Shown: positions 24,921 to 37,591 of the stretch, piece by piece
Numbering within the stretch: the stretch's first letter is position 1
Layout: each line of letters starts with the position of its first letter
Assembly (NCBI RefSeq): GCF_000004075.3
Contig: NC_026656.2
Location: 18,858,607-18,922,606 of the forward strand
Origin: Cucumis sativus
Taxonomy: Eukaryota > Streptophyta > Magnoliopsida > Cucurbitales > Cucurbitaceae
Direction of reading: 5' to 3'
DNA: 64,000 bases
Position numbers and translations under genes: made by a program
Notes under the pieces: model-generated
What the model was told of the DNA's origin: nothing
Databases searched by the model: none
Seen by the model: the letters and a program-made list of their open reading frames with translations, nothing else

Positions 24921-25167
24921 ATGGTATGAATAAGCATTTTATGAATAATTTTATATCTTTGGTAGACTTAGATACACATATATTGTTTTATTGATAATTA
25001 ATTTTAATAGTATGAATAAGCATTTTATATCTTTGATAGACTTAGATACACATCTATTGTTTTAGTGATAATCATTTTTAATCGTATGAATAAGCATTTT
25101 ATAAATAATTTTATATTTTTAATAGACTTAGATACACATTCATTGTTTTAGTGATAATCATATTTGA
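24921..25167. repeat. Three-copy tandem repeat, about 86 bp unit
   Basis: Units start at 24921, 25007 and 25081. Each begins ATxxTATGAATAAGCATTTT and contains TAGACTTAGATACACAT, then ATTGTTTTA-TGATAAT. The middle unit is about 12 bp shorter because it lacks ATGAATAATT and neighbouring bases. The sequence is AT-rich and non-coding. Confidence 0.85.
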
Positions 25168-28100
25168 TAGAAATTATTAGTAAATATTTTTTAACCCTTT
25201 TATTATTTGAAATAAATTTTCTTATAAATATATCTTTATATATACATCTTTAAAAATTATATTTTTCTGAATAGAAAGAGAAATTTGCTATGCATCAACT
25301 TTAAATTAGAATTGAGCTATGGGGTGTATTGTACATACAGATCAGTATTACACAGCTTCTTGTGCACATTTCCCTTTGCACCACGTACACTTCTAAAGTA
25401 CCAAATGGACTAAATGATAAATTACATGACTAAAATAAAGTTGTAAAGTTTGGCTGCCAAAAATTATTAAAACATTTTAGGCCAAAATGTTATAAGATGT
25501 TTTAATATTTTATAATTCAAGCATAGATTTGATAAAAATATTGGCTAAAGTAAAGATTGTTTTATTAGAGAGGCATTTGAATGCCACTAGATTATGATTC
25601 AGGTTCCAATCTTAAAAAAAAAAAACAGCAAGTGCTCATGTACGCAGTCAATTTAAAGTAAGATACTTGTGTATTTAAAAAGATAAGTGACTTTTGGCGA
25701 TTATGCGGGTCAACTACGTTTATAGATTGCCTCTCGAACTATGTAATGTTATACCTTTTCTTTTTAAAAAAATCAGTTTATATGTTTATAATCTATTTAT
25801 CTGATTTCTTTAGATTTAGTCTTATAGCTCCACTTAGTGTAAATTTATATTTAATGGCACTGTTATTTTATAACAAAGTATTTTCAGGGAATTCCAAACA
25901 AAATACTAATAATAATAAAATAAATCAAAAGTTACATAACAAAATATTATTTACGACCTTGCCCTTGCTAGTTGCTGGTTAGGCTTTCAAATGCCGAGTA
26001 ATTAAATATTCTGCTGGTTTATCGGTGCGTTTTATTTTTTTTAGATTAAATTATAAATTTAGTTATTAAATTAAAGAAAATTAGAATTAAAATTTAGTCT
26101 CCATTGATAAAATCTTGGACCAAATCATTATAATTAAAATAGTCTCTGTGTAAATACTATTTATTAGTGGTTTTTCAAATCATATACTTATAACGTTTTG
26201 CCAAATTATAATGAGTCTAAGTTTTTAAAATTATATAGACTAAATTCTAGTATAATCATTTTCTTCTAATTATATTTATGAACTTAGTAGTAGTTTACTT
26301 TCGGTTTAAAATTGTATACCTGGTTTCTTTTGCTTACTTCATGAGCAATCAAACATCTTTAAAAAAAAGAAGAAAAATGATATAAAATAATAAAATCGCT
26401 GAAAATTACAAGAAATTTTTTCATAATCTTTTTGGTTGTTTGAAAATAGAAAAAAGAAAACCTTTCAATCAAACTATTTTGTTGTTTAATAATAGTTTTA
26501 AATTATTAGTACAATAAATTTTCTGGGGTAAAAAGCTAGATTGTTATTTCGTAAATTTCCCTTATATTTTGTGATTTTTCTCTTTTGTTTGTGCCTTCAC
26601 CAGAAGGTCTATTATTTTTATTGCAACTTAGTACTCTTGATTATTTTTCTTCTTGCTAATGATTAGATTCCTACTATATCTTTTTCTTTCCGGGTATAAC
26701 ATGGGAGGATAGGAATTTTTACCTCATCTTTTAGTAAGTGGATATAGATAGATCTTAAATGTTTAAGTTATGCTGTGTTGGCTACAATTGAATTCACATT
26801 AATTATACTTGTATAATTAATTGTCGTTCAAGAAATTACTTAGAAGGGTTGTGTTGTTGTCTGAAGTCTATAATTTCTCAATTTTATGTCATAAAATTCT
26901 ACTAAATTTTGTTATTCATGTGGGCCACAAATATACGAGTTTAGATGGCATATTTATTGTTCACGCACATCAAACATCGGGTGGACACTTGAACTCGAAT
27001 GCTAAGATCTTGTACAACTTTTTTACTGAAAAAACTATTTGCTTGAAAAGAAGGTAGTAGACACAATGAATATTGAATTGTGGTTTTTTTTATTTCAACG
27101 TTTCTTACTATTGACTCACTGTATCTCTTAGAGCAGCATATGATTTGTATTTAGTTTTAGATTTATGTCTCTAATCCTCTTTGTATTATTCTAGACTCTC
27201 TCTCCTCTGTACTTGCTGAGGAGATGGTTGGTGTTGGTTAATTCTTTTAATGGATTTTCTTTTCAAGAAAGATAAAAAAAGACGGTCAATAACTTGACCT
27301 ATGAAACTCCACACTGGGCCAAATGCCCCCATATTTTTTTTGAAAAAAGATCTTAGGTAATTATTTATTTGATGATATTTGCTTTAATTAATTGGATTAT
27401 TATAAGATTGTTTAATATTTGAGTTTAAATAACCTTTAAATAAAATACTTGAAAACATACAATAAAATAAACACAACCAGTTATTTGATGGTATAAATTG
27501 TTGTATTAAGGTGGACTATGAATAAGTACACATTAGTTCTTGTTACAACTTGCTGGGAACGAACCATGAATTGATACGCAGTTTATTCTGTTCCGACAAG
27601 AAGGACCAAGCAATAGAGGGCAATATTCAGGTAAGTGCTTTATCTTTTTCTCATGGATTCTTTCTGATCTATCCTTCTCATTTAGAATCCTTATCATCAC
27701 TAGTTTTACACAATAAATGGAAATTCCCAGTTCTTTTTTCGTTTTCTTTTCTTCTTTCTCATCTTTTAAAAAAATATTATTTTGATTTATTTATAACAAA
27801 ATTAAAAAATTTACATGCTTTTAATTTAAAATTTAAAAAACAACTGGATACAAATTCAAATATACATTCAAAAGGATAAAATTGCATATTATATTATAAC
27901 GTCTTTTTTAATATTTTCTTAGTTCATACTTAATTTTATGACTTCATATCATTTCAAGTCTTCGTATCATTTCAAGTCGTAAGATATTCGGATTACATTT
28001 ATACAAAACAAACTACTTTTTGGCTTTGAAAAGAATTATTTTAAACTTCAAATTTGTTACAAATTAACATTTTTTTCAATTTAGCTTTTAGTTTACAAAG

Positions 28101-29059
28101 AGGATGTCTTCTTTTGTCATTCCATCAATAGCTTTTAGTTTACAAAAAAGATACTTTCTTTTAGTTTAAGTCAAAAATTTCCATTGATGGAAAAAATGCA
28201 TGTTAATGATTTGCCAGTAGTGTAGTAATATATGTGACACATGGCTAATTCTATGGTGCCCTTGAACTTTAATTCAAGTTTACAAAAATGACTCCAAAAC
28301 CAGAATTGATTTTAGTAATTAAAGATGTATTTTTAAGTAAATTTATACATGATTTTAACGATTTGAAAATTATTATGAAGCATGTACTTTGAGAAGAATC
28401 TTTTGAACAAATAAAATCCTTATAGGACGCCATTGTAATTTTGAATCTATATTGAAAGGAGAAATCATTTTTGCTCGATTATTCCAAATGATAAGAAATA
28501 AAAGAGCCAATATGATTTTTTTTGAAAAAAACTACCAATGTAAATTGCGAAATGTCTGGGAGGGAATATACACTTTTTAGCATGTTGAGCAACAATTTGA
28601 TGTATAATATTTATCTTTTATATAAATAATTAACCCAACTTGGGTGCATTTCTTTGATTTTATTCTGATGAAGTATATATGTTTTATTATTTTTAGCTGC
28701 TAATAGTTGGAATATTTGTATGATTATATATCCCTGTGTAGGTGCCCTTTGGGATTGTTTTATGAAAGATTCCTAACCATTTCCTATTTTTCTTTTTCGG
28801 GAGTGCACTCCAACACTGCTTTTATGTTAGTTGGTCACTTACCCACAAAAATCACAGAATTTAGTTTTATAATGACAACTTTATTCTATATGAGATAAGC
28901 TTTGAAATAAATATGTATTTAAATTTAACATTTTCACTAAATAAATGTCTCTGAGTTGTACATTTTACTGTGAAAGCCTGAAGTTTTTAACCATTTAGAT
29001 CTGCTGCGATGAATCCAAGCCGATGTAAATAATAGAGGTCATAGAATGAATGAGTTTAA

Positions 29060-29290
29060 TATTTAAAATTGTCAAAAATGGTTATTTCGACTTAATATTA
29101 ATAAAATATAATAAAGTTTTAGATTATATTAATAATAAATATTAATAGATATTGATATGTTTCTATAAGTGACATTGATAGAGTGATAGAAGTTTATCCA
29201 TTTCTATTATTGATATAATCAACAATTTTGCTATAGTTTGTAGATATGTTAGTCTATTTTACTATAATTGAAAATGTCTTTTTAATATTC
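29060..29290. mobile_element. Possible degenerate fold-back (MITE) element
   Basis: The centre holds GTGACATTGATAGAGTGATAG, with TATTGATA words on either side and TTTGCTATAGTTTG near the right arm. This resembles the GATAGA/TATCA-rich cores of small palindromic elements frequent in cucurbit DNA. The arms are too eroded to pair with confidence. Confidence 0.3.
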
Positions 29291-29413
29291 TATAAATTTT
29301 TTTGAATAAATAAATACAGAGGATAAGTAGTTGTCACTAGATGGTGAAGCTTTGTGCATTTTTTAAAAAATTTTTGCCATTTCTTTCTAAACAATTATTG
29401 TAATATGCCTCCG

Positions 29414-29582
29414 ACCATCATGGATGGATTAATCAAGTGGTAAGAAATGAGACATTGTCTCAGTAATAAAGTAAGAAATCTGACCATCATGGATATATTG
29501 TAGAGTCAAACGAATTGTTCTATTAAATTAATCGAGGTACATGTAAGTTGACTCTAACACTTATATATACATAAAAAAATTT
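29414..29582 (+). mobile_element. SINE remnant (Au-like 3' domain)
   Basis: The start GATTAATCAAGTGGTAAGAA looks like an eroded A box. The 3' part, TTAATCGAGGTACATGTAAG followed by TTGACTCTAACACT, matches the GTCGAGGTGCGCGCAAGCTGG-type end shared by the repeats at 62490 and 63137. It ends in an A tract. The B box is poorly preserved. Confidence 0.5.
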
Positions 29583-30021
29583 CTATCAATTTTTCTCCTT
29601 ATTCCCTTATTTGATCCTTCCAACATTTTGAGGACCTTTTGTGATAAAGGTGTTATCAAGATATAGTGGTGCTTATGATCAAGCTTATTTGAGTTGGGCC
29701 AATTCTTACAAGAAGATAAATTTGAAACTAGCGAGTTCAAAGTCTTTCTTAAAATGATCCAAAACCAATACCTAAATTACAATATGTTTTTAGTCCAATG
29801 GAATTGAACGCCATGGTTCCTGTATTGACACAATACAACACAAAATGAATAGTTTGACTGAAGGCAAAAATTACTATCTTATTAAAGTAGCAATTTTTGC
29901 TAATGTTCACATCACATGTTTAATGTTTTGATAACTTTTTTTAATGAAATTATTGTTGAAGGTACACAAGTTTAACGAAGTAACGATTAAATATATTTCT
30001 GTCTATTTGTTATCATATGGT

Positions 30022-30038
30022 GCTGGAATAGCTCAGTT

Positions 30039-30071
<33 letters not shown>

Positions 30072-30095
30072 GAGGTTCAAGCCCTCCTTCTAGCG
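30022..30095 (+). tRNA. tRNA-Asn (GTT)
   Basis: A full cloverleaf of 74 bases. The acceptor stem GCTGGAA pairs with TTCTAGC (one G-T wobble). The D arm is TAGCTCAGTTGGTTAGAGC. The anticodon arm is GTGGCTGTTAACCAC, with GTT at 30056-30058. The T arm is GGAGGTTCAAGCCCTCC and the discriminator base is G. There is no intron, and a T run starting about three bases after the end terminates Pol III. It looks functional. Confidence 0.97.
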
Positions 30096-31200
30096 CTATT
30101 TTTTTCTACATAAAATATTTTTTTACCAACGTTATTATTGATTTTTCAACAATTACAATAACCACTATTTTAAAACAGTAGCATCAAAATAACGATTACT
30201 TTTTTTTTTTTTTTTCAAAATTTTATTTCACGTGTGAATTAGAAAACATGTGGTTCACCATTTCTTATTTGATGTGAACAAAATTTGAATGAATTTGGAA
30301 TTTCATAAAAGACAATGTCAACATGTTTTCTTCAATATTTAGATTTAGAATCCACTAGTTTTGTCTAATTTGATTTTATTTATTTATTATCATTAAAATA
30401 GCAACTTTCATCTCACTTGTCCGTTATTCTGAAGTATATTAAATATTATACCATATTATATTCAAGTATATATACATTATTTTGAATATATTAACAAATA
30501 TAAGAAAAAAATACTCAATTTAGATCAATGTCTAAAAAAAAATGTTATTATGTTTACTTTTGTGGTTTTGAGTTTTTCCCGTAAAAAGTTTCAATATTTA
30601 CATTTTTTCCTTTAATCTATTTTTATTAAATACCAATTTTAGTTTTGGTTAACATCTACTAATTAGTCTACAAATTTACAAATTAAGTTTGTTTCTTAAC
30701 CTTCAAAACCAAGTTTATGAGTAATAAAAAGATAAAGTAAAATTAATTAATTATAATTATTTTAATGATGTAATACAAAAGGAAGTAATTTATGAAAAGT
30801 TAAAATTAAAAGTGTGAAATCTTGAAATTTATTAACGAAATTGATACAAAGCTGGACCATCAATTCGTAGTATAAAGTTATTGTTCATTTTCAAAAATTT
30901 TAAAAATAATTTAAAAAGTAAAAATAGATTTAAAAAAATAAAAAAAATTATGGACAGAATGAATTGTAATTGACTTAATTTTTACATTATAAACCTAAAA
31001 TGTAGAAATAAAAAAAAGAGAGAATTGAAATGAGAGGCGTGGGGAGGGAGTGATAAATGATAATAGGAAAAAAAAAAAAAAGAAAAGAAAAAGAAAGAAA
31101 AGAAATTGGGGGAATATTAATTTTGGTTGAAACGAGGCAAAGCGAAAGCACGGATTCATCGTAGAAATTAGAAAACAAAAATCAAAGCGATTGAAGAAAC
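30096..31200. other. Spacer, tRNA-Asn to RER1
   Basis: AT-rich, with long A and T runs and no coding similarity. The last part (about 31010-31290) is A-rich, then CT-rich. It is probably the RER1 promoter and leader. Confidence 0.5.
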
Positions 31201-31538
31201 GAGGCTAACGGATTCCACTTCATTCATCTTCTTCCCATTTTCGCTCTCAATTTTTTTTTTTTTTCCATCTTACTGTTCTTCAACTTCCTTCAAGGTTAGG
31301 TTTCGATTTCTTTTCTTTTCTTTTTTACCCTACTTCTTCAGTTTCTGCTGTTCATTTCCTAACTGTTCCCTTACTTCCATTGATTTATGCTTCGGATTAC
31401 TCACATTCCCTTTCTGCTTTTGTTTGAAGAAGCTGTGGATTAGATCCACAATCCATTTGACTGATGCTTTTGTTTTTGCTCCTTTAGATCGTGTTTTCTT
31501 AACCTAATGCCATTTCTTTTCCCAGGGGATAAGTCTTT

Positions 31539-33726
31539 ATGGAAGGAGTTGGGGGCGACACGGCATCTGCAGTAGCACCTCTGGCCAAGTGGAGAAACGA
31601 TTTTTCTAGAGCATTTCAATATTACTTGGATCGATCCACTCCTCACCCGGTCCAGAGGTGGTTGGGGACCCTTCTTGTTGCAGCAATTTATGTGTTGCGT
31701 GTTTTCTATGTTCAAGGGTTTTATGTTGTTTCCTATGGATTGGGAATCTATATCTTGAATCTCTTGATTGGGTTTCTTTCGCCCAAGGTTGATCCTGAGC
31801 TCGATGTCTTGGATGGAGCTTCCTTGCCTACCAAAGGTTCTGATGAGTTTAAGCCTTTCATACGCCGGCTTCCGGAGTTCAAGTTTTGGTATTCCTCTTT
31901 CCATTAGCTACTTCCTTAATTTTTTTATTTTGGGATCTGATTGCATTTTAATTTTGCAATTGGTTTTTGGTTAATTATCTAGTAACTTTGGTTCTGGCTG
32001 CTTTAGTTGAATAGATTTCGTTGCTGAAAACTATCATACGTTGCAGCATTTGGTATTCATTTCTCGCTCTTTATTTTGAAATGTTGTATAAGGAGTGCAG
32101 ATAGATATATCAAATAATGTTCCGAAGACCTCACCATTGATACAACTCGAGTATTACTATTGATATACATAGATAATTTGCATTGCGAAAAGATTATATT
32201 TGTTTTACATACTCGTATAAATTGCAGGCTTTATGTTGAAAATATATATTGTATCTATATCCAATTTTTCCTTTTCCTGGGCGGAATGTGCATTAATGGA
32301 TAAAAGTTTTGTTTGGTTACTTATACAGCGTAACGTGTACTTCTGTAAGTTGCTCCTTGCCAAGTGTAAACATATTTCTAAAATTTGTCATTGCATGGAG
32401 ATGGGGTGACTTTGATAATTATGGTGGTGGACATGTTTTTTCTCGTCAGTTGTCATCCTTATTTCAGACACATGGCATTCTTGAGGATGTACATTCATTG
32501 AATTGTGAGGGATTACTATAAGTTATAAATGTATTAGATTTCATGAGTTGTGTGGCATTATATACTGGCTGGTTTTGATGATTCTGGTGGTCTCTTATTC
32601 TTTTCAAGTGTCAAATTATGGCGAATGCTTTGTCATTGCACGGGGTTGGAATGAAATGTGCAGTATCAGATTATACTGATATCATTTAGTTGAGTTGATA
32701 TAGACTTCATGGACCCTTAAAGCCTATCTTTTCTATTTTTCAGGTACGCCATCACCAAAGCTTTTTGTATTGCGTTCCTCATGACCTTCTTCTCGCTATT
32801 CGATGTTCCGGTTTTCTGGCCCATTCTTCTTTGCTATTGGATTGTTCTATTTGTCCTGACAATGAAGCGCCAAATCATGCACATGATCAAATACAAATAC
32901 ATTCCTTTCAGCATAGGAAAACAGGTGAGGCAACAAGAACACTTGGTTAGTGGTAATGGAGTAGGGCGAAAGTACAGATAAAACACCTTCCAGATGGAGA
33001 AAAATACTGTTACACGGGGAAAAAACCACATATACAGAGAGAGAGAGAGAGTAGCCATAAAATCCCAACCCAGGGAAAAACTGAGACACCTTTCGCATAT
33101 AGATAGAACTTTTCCCGTTCTCTAATATTCGTTTAAAACCCATCCTGCTTCCTGGGACATAATTCATGAGTAGCCATGTACTACCATCCCTGAGCGAAAC
33201 CAATTTTATTTGACTAATAGTTCAGTGAATCCATTAGATCTTTGGAAGATAAGTTACAAAAGGCATTTAGAAACTATATACAATGGTCGTTAGGAAGGAG
33301 GATTGAGAGTGAAAGATATCCTTCTCATTCCCAAGACAAAACACTGAGGTGGCGTTTGGCTGCCCCACCGACTTCATAAACTGAATTTAAATAGCTCAAA
33401 CTAACCCTGCTAATTTCAATCGTATTCACTTTGGTTACGAACTTTCTCAAGCAGCTTCATCATCACGACTCAACATCCAAAAATACTTTCTAACTTCAAT
33501 ATATTACCTTTAGACTTTATAACTCAACTTAGCCCTTCAAACACCTGTGAAATATACATTTTCCTTTCCATCCCATGGCAAGAGATAGGGAGAGGGGTAG
33601 TGGTAATTCTGAAAGGTGGGTTAAAATAGTGTAACAATTTAACTTTTGCCTTTTTTTTTTTTGTTGTGGCAGAGATATACGGGAAAGAGGTCTTCTGCAA
33701 GTAGCAGTGGCGTTTCAAGAGACTAA
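31539..33726 (+). CDS. RER1: RER1 retrieval receptor (Golgi-to-ER)
   Basis: RER1 is a four-span membrane protein of the cis-Golgi. It recognises transmembrane domains of ER proteins and returns them in COPI vesicles. Exons 31539-31888, 32744-32924 and 33673-33726 join in frame to 194 residues, the family length. Recognisable stretches are [58 protein letters not shown], and [20 protein letters not shown] with [12 protein letters not shown]. The Ser-rich tail ends SGVSRD. A 5'UTR intron is likely (donor after CAAG at 31295, acceptor CCCAG before 31526). Open frames antisense to exon 1 are shadows. The Arabidopsis relatives RER1A and RER1B are recalled as neighbours of relatives of other genes in this window. 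Confidence 0.96.
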
Positions 33727-35151
33727 AGGTTTCATCATTCCCATCTGGTTAGTAGTAGTAGACAGAAGAAGCGTGCAGCATTCCCAACTCTTCTTTCAGT
33801 TTTTCCTAAACAAGCACTTGGTCTTCTTTGTCAGACAAGTACGAATTCAGGACACTGGTTGAAGAGAAGAAACAGCTTTTATGGTTGGTGGTAATATGGA
33901 TATTGTAATAGCTTTTTTTCTCAATTCTGTGTTGACCACAATACACATCCTATATGGACTTTTCTCTTCTTGTGTTTGTTTTGTCTTTAGGATTCTTTAG
34001 GCTCTATTACTATAGAATATCGCTTATAATTTTTCCTTTTTCTTGTATCCTTATTTTTTTTTTCTGCTGGGGAAGCAAAAAAATTAAATGTCCAATTAAT
34101 ATTTGTTGGGTTCTGATTTTCTTGCCAGTTTTCTTTTGCTTTCAAATGATAGGAAGACATGGAATTGGCCTTTTGCCTGCTTAGCTTATGGACATTTATT
34201 TCATTTAATTAAATAAGGGTGCAGTTGAAATAATAGATTTAAATTTTAGACTAAAGTCGGTGACCTCTCCAATTTAATTTCAAGATTATATTATAGATCT
34301 GTTGCCTAACTATCCATTTGCATTTGTAAGCTCCCAGAAGGAAGTTTCAATTGTATTTTCTTTTAATTCTAATTTTTTAGTTCCCTTGTAGTTGGTTGTT
34401 TGTTTTTTTACCAATTATTACTGCCTCGTATGGACAGCAGAAATCAAATTAATAAACTTACAATAGAAGGCAATATATGTAGCACCAAAGCAATTAACAG
34501 GAGAAGAACAGTTTACTAAAAACAATAATTCTCTTCTAGTAGAAGAAACTGAAACAACTAATCTGTTTTGGTTTCCTTAGACAAATCTTTTGCAATTACG
34601 TTTTCAAATTAATCACTCAACCAATCCAACAAAGTACAATCAGGGCATAAAGTTTTTGAATTTGTCTCTCAAAACTTTGTATTTTTGTTTGTTTAATATT
34701 CAACACATCACAAAAACCCGTCTTATTCATATGGTTGAAGTTAACATAGTCATAGCTTGGCATATAAGAAGAAGTTGACTCATTAATTTGAATTTATTGA
34801 TTAATTTAAGCTGTTTTTGAAATAATTTTGATTATACATCTCACTTGTATTTGTATCTAAAAGTAAAACCCCTAGAAGTAGTGATAACAACCTTCCCAAC
34901 AACTAGTTCTCAACTAACTTGACTTCCTTATATGAAATTTAAAAAAAAAGAATAATTGAATTGCAATGGAATGGAATAGAAGAATAGATTGATTAATTTT
35001 AAATTGGTTACATAAAACATGGCCAGCTAATGGAATTAGGGATTTCCCATTGCCACTTACCAACTCCAAAATACCTTTGCCCTTTGCCTTTAAAACAAAA
35101 GTTTATTCTCTTAAACCTTTTGTTGTTCTCTCTGCTTTCTCTTAACAACAA
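33727..35151. other. Spacer, RER1 to small Pro/Ala-rich gene
   Basis: It begins with the RER1 3' untranslated region and continues as AT-rich DNA without recognisable genes or repeats. Confidence 0.5.
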
Positions 35152-35771
35152 ATGACCCCTCGAGCTTATGTCTTAATCTTCTTCTTCTGGTCTCTCCTCA
35201 CCATCCTCACTCCCGCTCTCGTTTTTCTTTCCGAGAATTCTAAACCCTCGTTGCTCTCCTTCGAATCTACAGGTAAAAGTCTCATATCCTAATGAGTTTG
35301 ATACCCACCCTTTACTTCTTTCTCTTGTTTGATCAAATTTTAGTTTTTCAAAAACAACTTTTTTAATACTCAAAACTATTGTACCATATTGTCATTACTT
35401 TGTTTTTGAGTTGCCGTAAATGATCTCGAGAACTCAAGACGAAAAGCAAAACAATTTGATGGATGGATGGATGAAAGCCAATATTTCAATTTCTATAGCT
35501 TTTGTATTGATTTATGATAGCTTACTTTTCTATTTGAACAGATGGGAAAAATGGAGGTATTGAAATGAGTAGAAAAGTTGTTGGATTGACAAGAAAATAT
35601 CAGATGTTGAAAATTTTGGCTGAAGAACAGAGAGCACCACCGTTGATTCCGACACCCATTACAGCACCGGCGCCCTCGCCAACCCCGGCTCCGGCTCCGG
35701 TACGGAGGTTCATGGCTGATGCCGGAGAAGTCATATTGAGGACATTGAAGGGGTTGAAAGAAGCACTTTGA
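35152..35771 (+). CDS. Small membrane-anchored or secreted Pro/Ala-rich protein, unknown function
   Basis: I do not recognise this family. ATG 35152 opens a 121-base exon ending ACAG-GTAAAAG (35272). An exon after a TTTGAACAG acceptor (about 35542) continues in frame to a TGA at 35771, for 116 residues. Residues about 5-27 form a hydrophobic N-terminal segment (YVLIFFFWSLLTILTPALVF) that would act as a signal peptide or single anchor. A basic stretch follows (MSRKVVGLTRKYQMLKILAE). Then comes TAPAPSPTPAPAP, which has the Ala/Ser/Thr-Pro pattern of arabinogalactan glycomodules. The C-terminal end RRFMADAGEVILRTLKGLKE is likely an amphipathic helix. The precursor is small enough for a cell-wall peptide or an arabinogalactan-like protein. 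Both splice sites and the frame fit, which supports a real gene. The function is open. Confidence 0.7.
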
Positions 35772-37591
35772 TTAAGGGAAGGAAATAATATAATTCATCT
35801 CTTCATCATTATTGTATTGTTTCAAAATAAAAATCACAATATGGTTAGTTGCAAAATACAAATTATTTTGACACTTTTGGTAAATAAAAAAGGGAAAAAA
35901 GGAAATTGTTTGTAAATATTTTACCTTTTTATTAAAGTAATTAATTATAATAAACGTATTGCCTTTCTATTTACTACTTTTTTGTTTCATTTTTTCAACC
36001 AATTATTCCAATATTCGGTAATAGGAAATTAATTAGTTGACTTATAATTTAATTACTTTAATAATTTATTTAGTTGTTGTACTAATAATTCAACTCAACT
36101 GCAATTATTTAAGTTTTTATTCTAATCTCTCTTGGGGCTAATTAAAACAATTCTCTAATTACGTTTCCCATTTATTTGTATAGTATTATAGAAATCCCTT
36201 GTTGTTGTACTTCTACATGACAAAAATAATAGTTCTTATGAAATATTAAAAGAAGAAGAAGAAAAATAAATTAATTAGAATGAAACCTCTTACAACAATA
36301 TGTATTTTAATTTACTTCTTTTAGAAAAATAACTATTTGCAAGTTGGAATTTAAGTCTTATAAGATTTTAGATAATGAATTAGATACTAAATATCAAAAT
36401 AAATAAATCATAAGTCTACAAATGATTCTTTTTAAAACACCATTCGCTTAATTGAATTTGCAAAATCAATAGGTATGTTTAATTACTTATTTATTTTTGA
36501 CAATCTATAAGATGAGATATGGAATCTCTGAGTTCTTCATGTTAATTACAACAATTTTTTTTCTTCTTCTTATTATATGTAAGTGTGTCTAAAAATGAAA
36601 TGGAGTGAATGAGAGATGAAGTAAAGCATAGGGAATTAATTAATATTTTTTTAAAAAAAAAGAGCTTCACATAAAAGCTTTTATTTAGAAAAATGTGGAG
36701 TAGGCAATTAATTAATTAATTAATTAATTAATTAAGTTTGATAACAGAAGTGAAGTTGATTGTTATGCATTTTAATAAAGGGAAAAAGACTTTTGAATTG
36801 TAAAAAAAAGCAATTTATGTGTTAATTAAAAAAAACAATAAAAGCCAGCAGTTGTGTGTTAAAGTTATTTGACAAAAAGGCAACCCCAAGTGTTTTTGCA
36901 TTTGGAAAATCATCAAAATTAAACCTTCACTCACACCTTCCACCTCCAATCACACTTTCATTAATCAACTAATAATTAGAATATATTCAATTTGGTTTGA
37001 GAAATATATGGAATGTGGTAGGGTATGGTATGCATTATGTTTGAATATTGTCGATCCGTCAATTATAGAATTAAGATCAAAATCGTTGTATAAACCATTT
37101 AAAACCTATCCTAATCCTAATAGAGTATAACAATGGATGAAAAATACTTAAGTTTATCTTAAATTGCACTCGTATTAGTGCAATCCGTTTAAGTATCCAA
37201 TCATAAGTTATACAATTGATTAAATGTATATACCTATATGAGAGAAAAACTTAGAAAATGTGAATAGCAAAATGGAACTACCTAAATTTGAAAACATATA
37301 CAATTATAAAAAATTGAAAGAACAAAAAATGTAACAAAATTAATCAACAAACATTTGTACGTCAATATAAAGAAAAGGAAATCAATAAGCTGTATATTAT
37401 ATTAGTCATAGAAAACACCTGTTGGTGAATGGTGAGCATATTATACATATAGTATATATGCATACATAGAATGACAACTACAAGGGAGGCAGAGAGACCA
37501 AAAACACAAAAGAAAAAAGGGGAGCATTCAGCAGATCACCAAGAAATTATTCACTTTAATTCTTCGATCCAATTGTATATTATATTTTGAT
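35772..37591. other. Spacer with TTAA microsatellite
   Basis: AT-rich and non-coding. An (ATTA)n microsatellite of about 30 bases lies near 36706-36736. The right end holds the 3' untranslated region of the reductase gene. Nothing else is supported. Confidence 0.55.
36706..36736. repeat. (ATTA)n microsatellite
   Basis: About seven to eight perfect ATTA units in a row between the small Pro/Ala-rich gene and the reductase gene. Confidence 0.85.

Larger units (their letters stand above)
24030..30021. other. Gene-poor intergenic spacer
   Basis: About 6 kb of strongly AT-rich DNA. It contains a three-copy tandem repeat at 24921-25167, a B-box-like scrap with an A tract near 25595-25628, a fold-back-like stretch at 29060-29290 and a SINE remnant at 29414-29582. 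A short repeat (TAGCTTTTAGTTTACAAA) occurs at 28082 and 28129. No protein gene is supported. Confidence 0.6.

Noticed and set aside
26040-26290. Possible palindromic element with TAAATTTAGTTATTAA-like ends
   Set aside because: The ends resemble a common AT-rich repeat word but do not pair as inverted repeats when read carefully.
31440-31904. 154-codon antisense frame over RER1 exon 1
   Set aside because: It is the shadow of the conserved RER1 coding exon and has no similarity of its own.
36706-36736. Regular short repeat considered as a CRISPR-like array
   Set aside because: It is a simple (ATTA)n microsatellite in a plant nuclear sequence with no spacers. No CRISPR array is present in the window.
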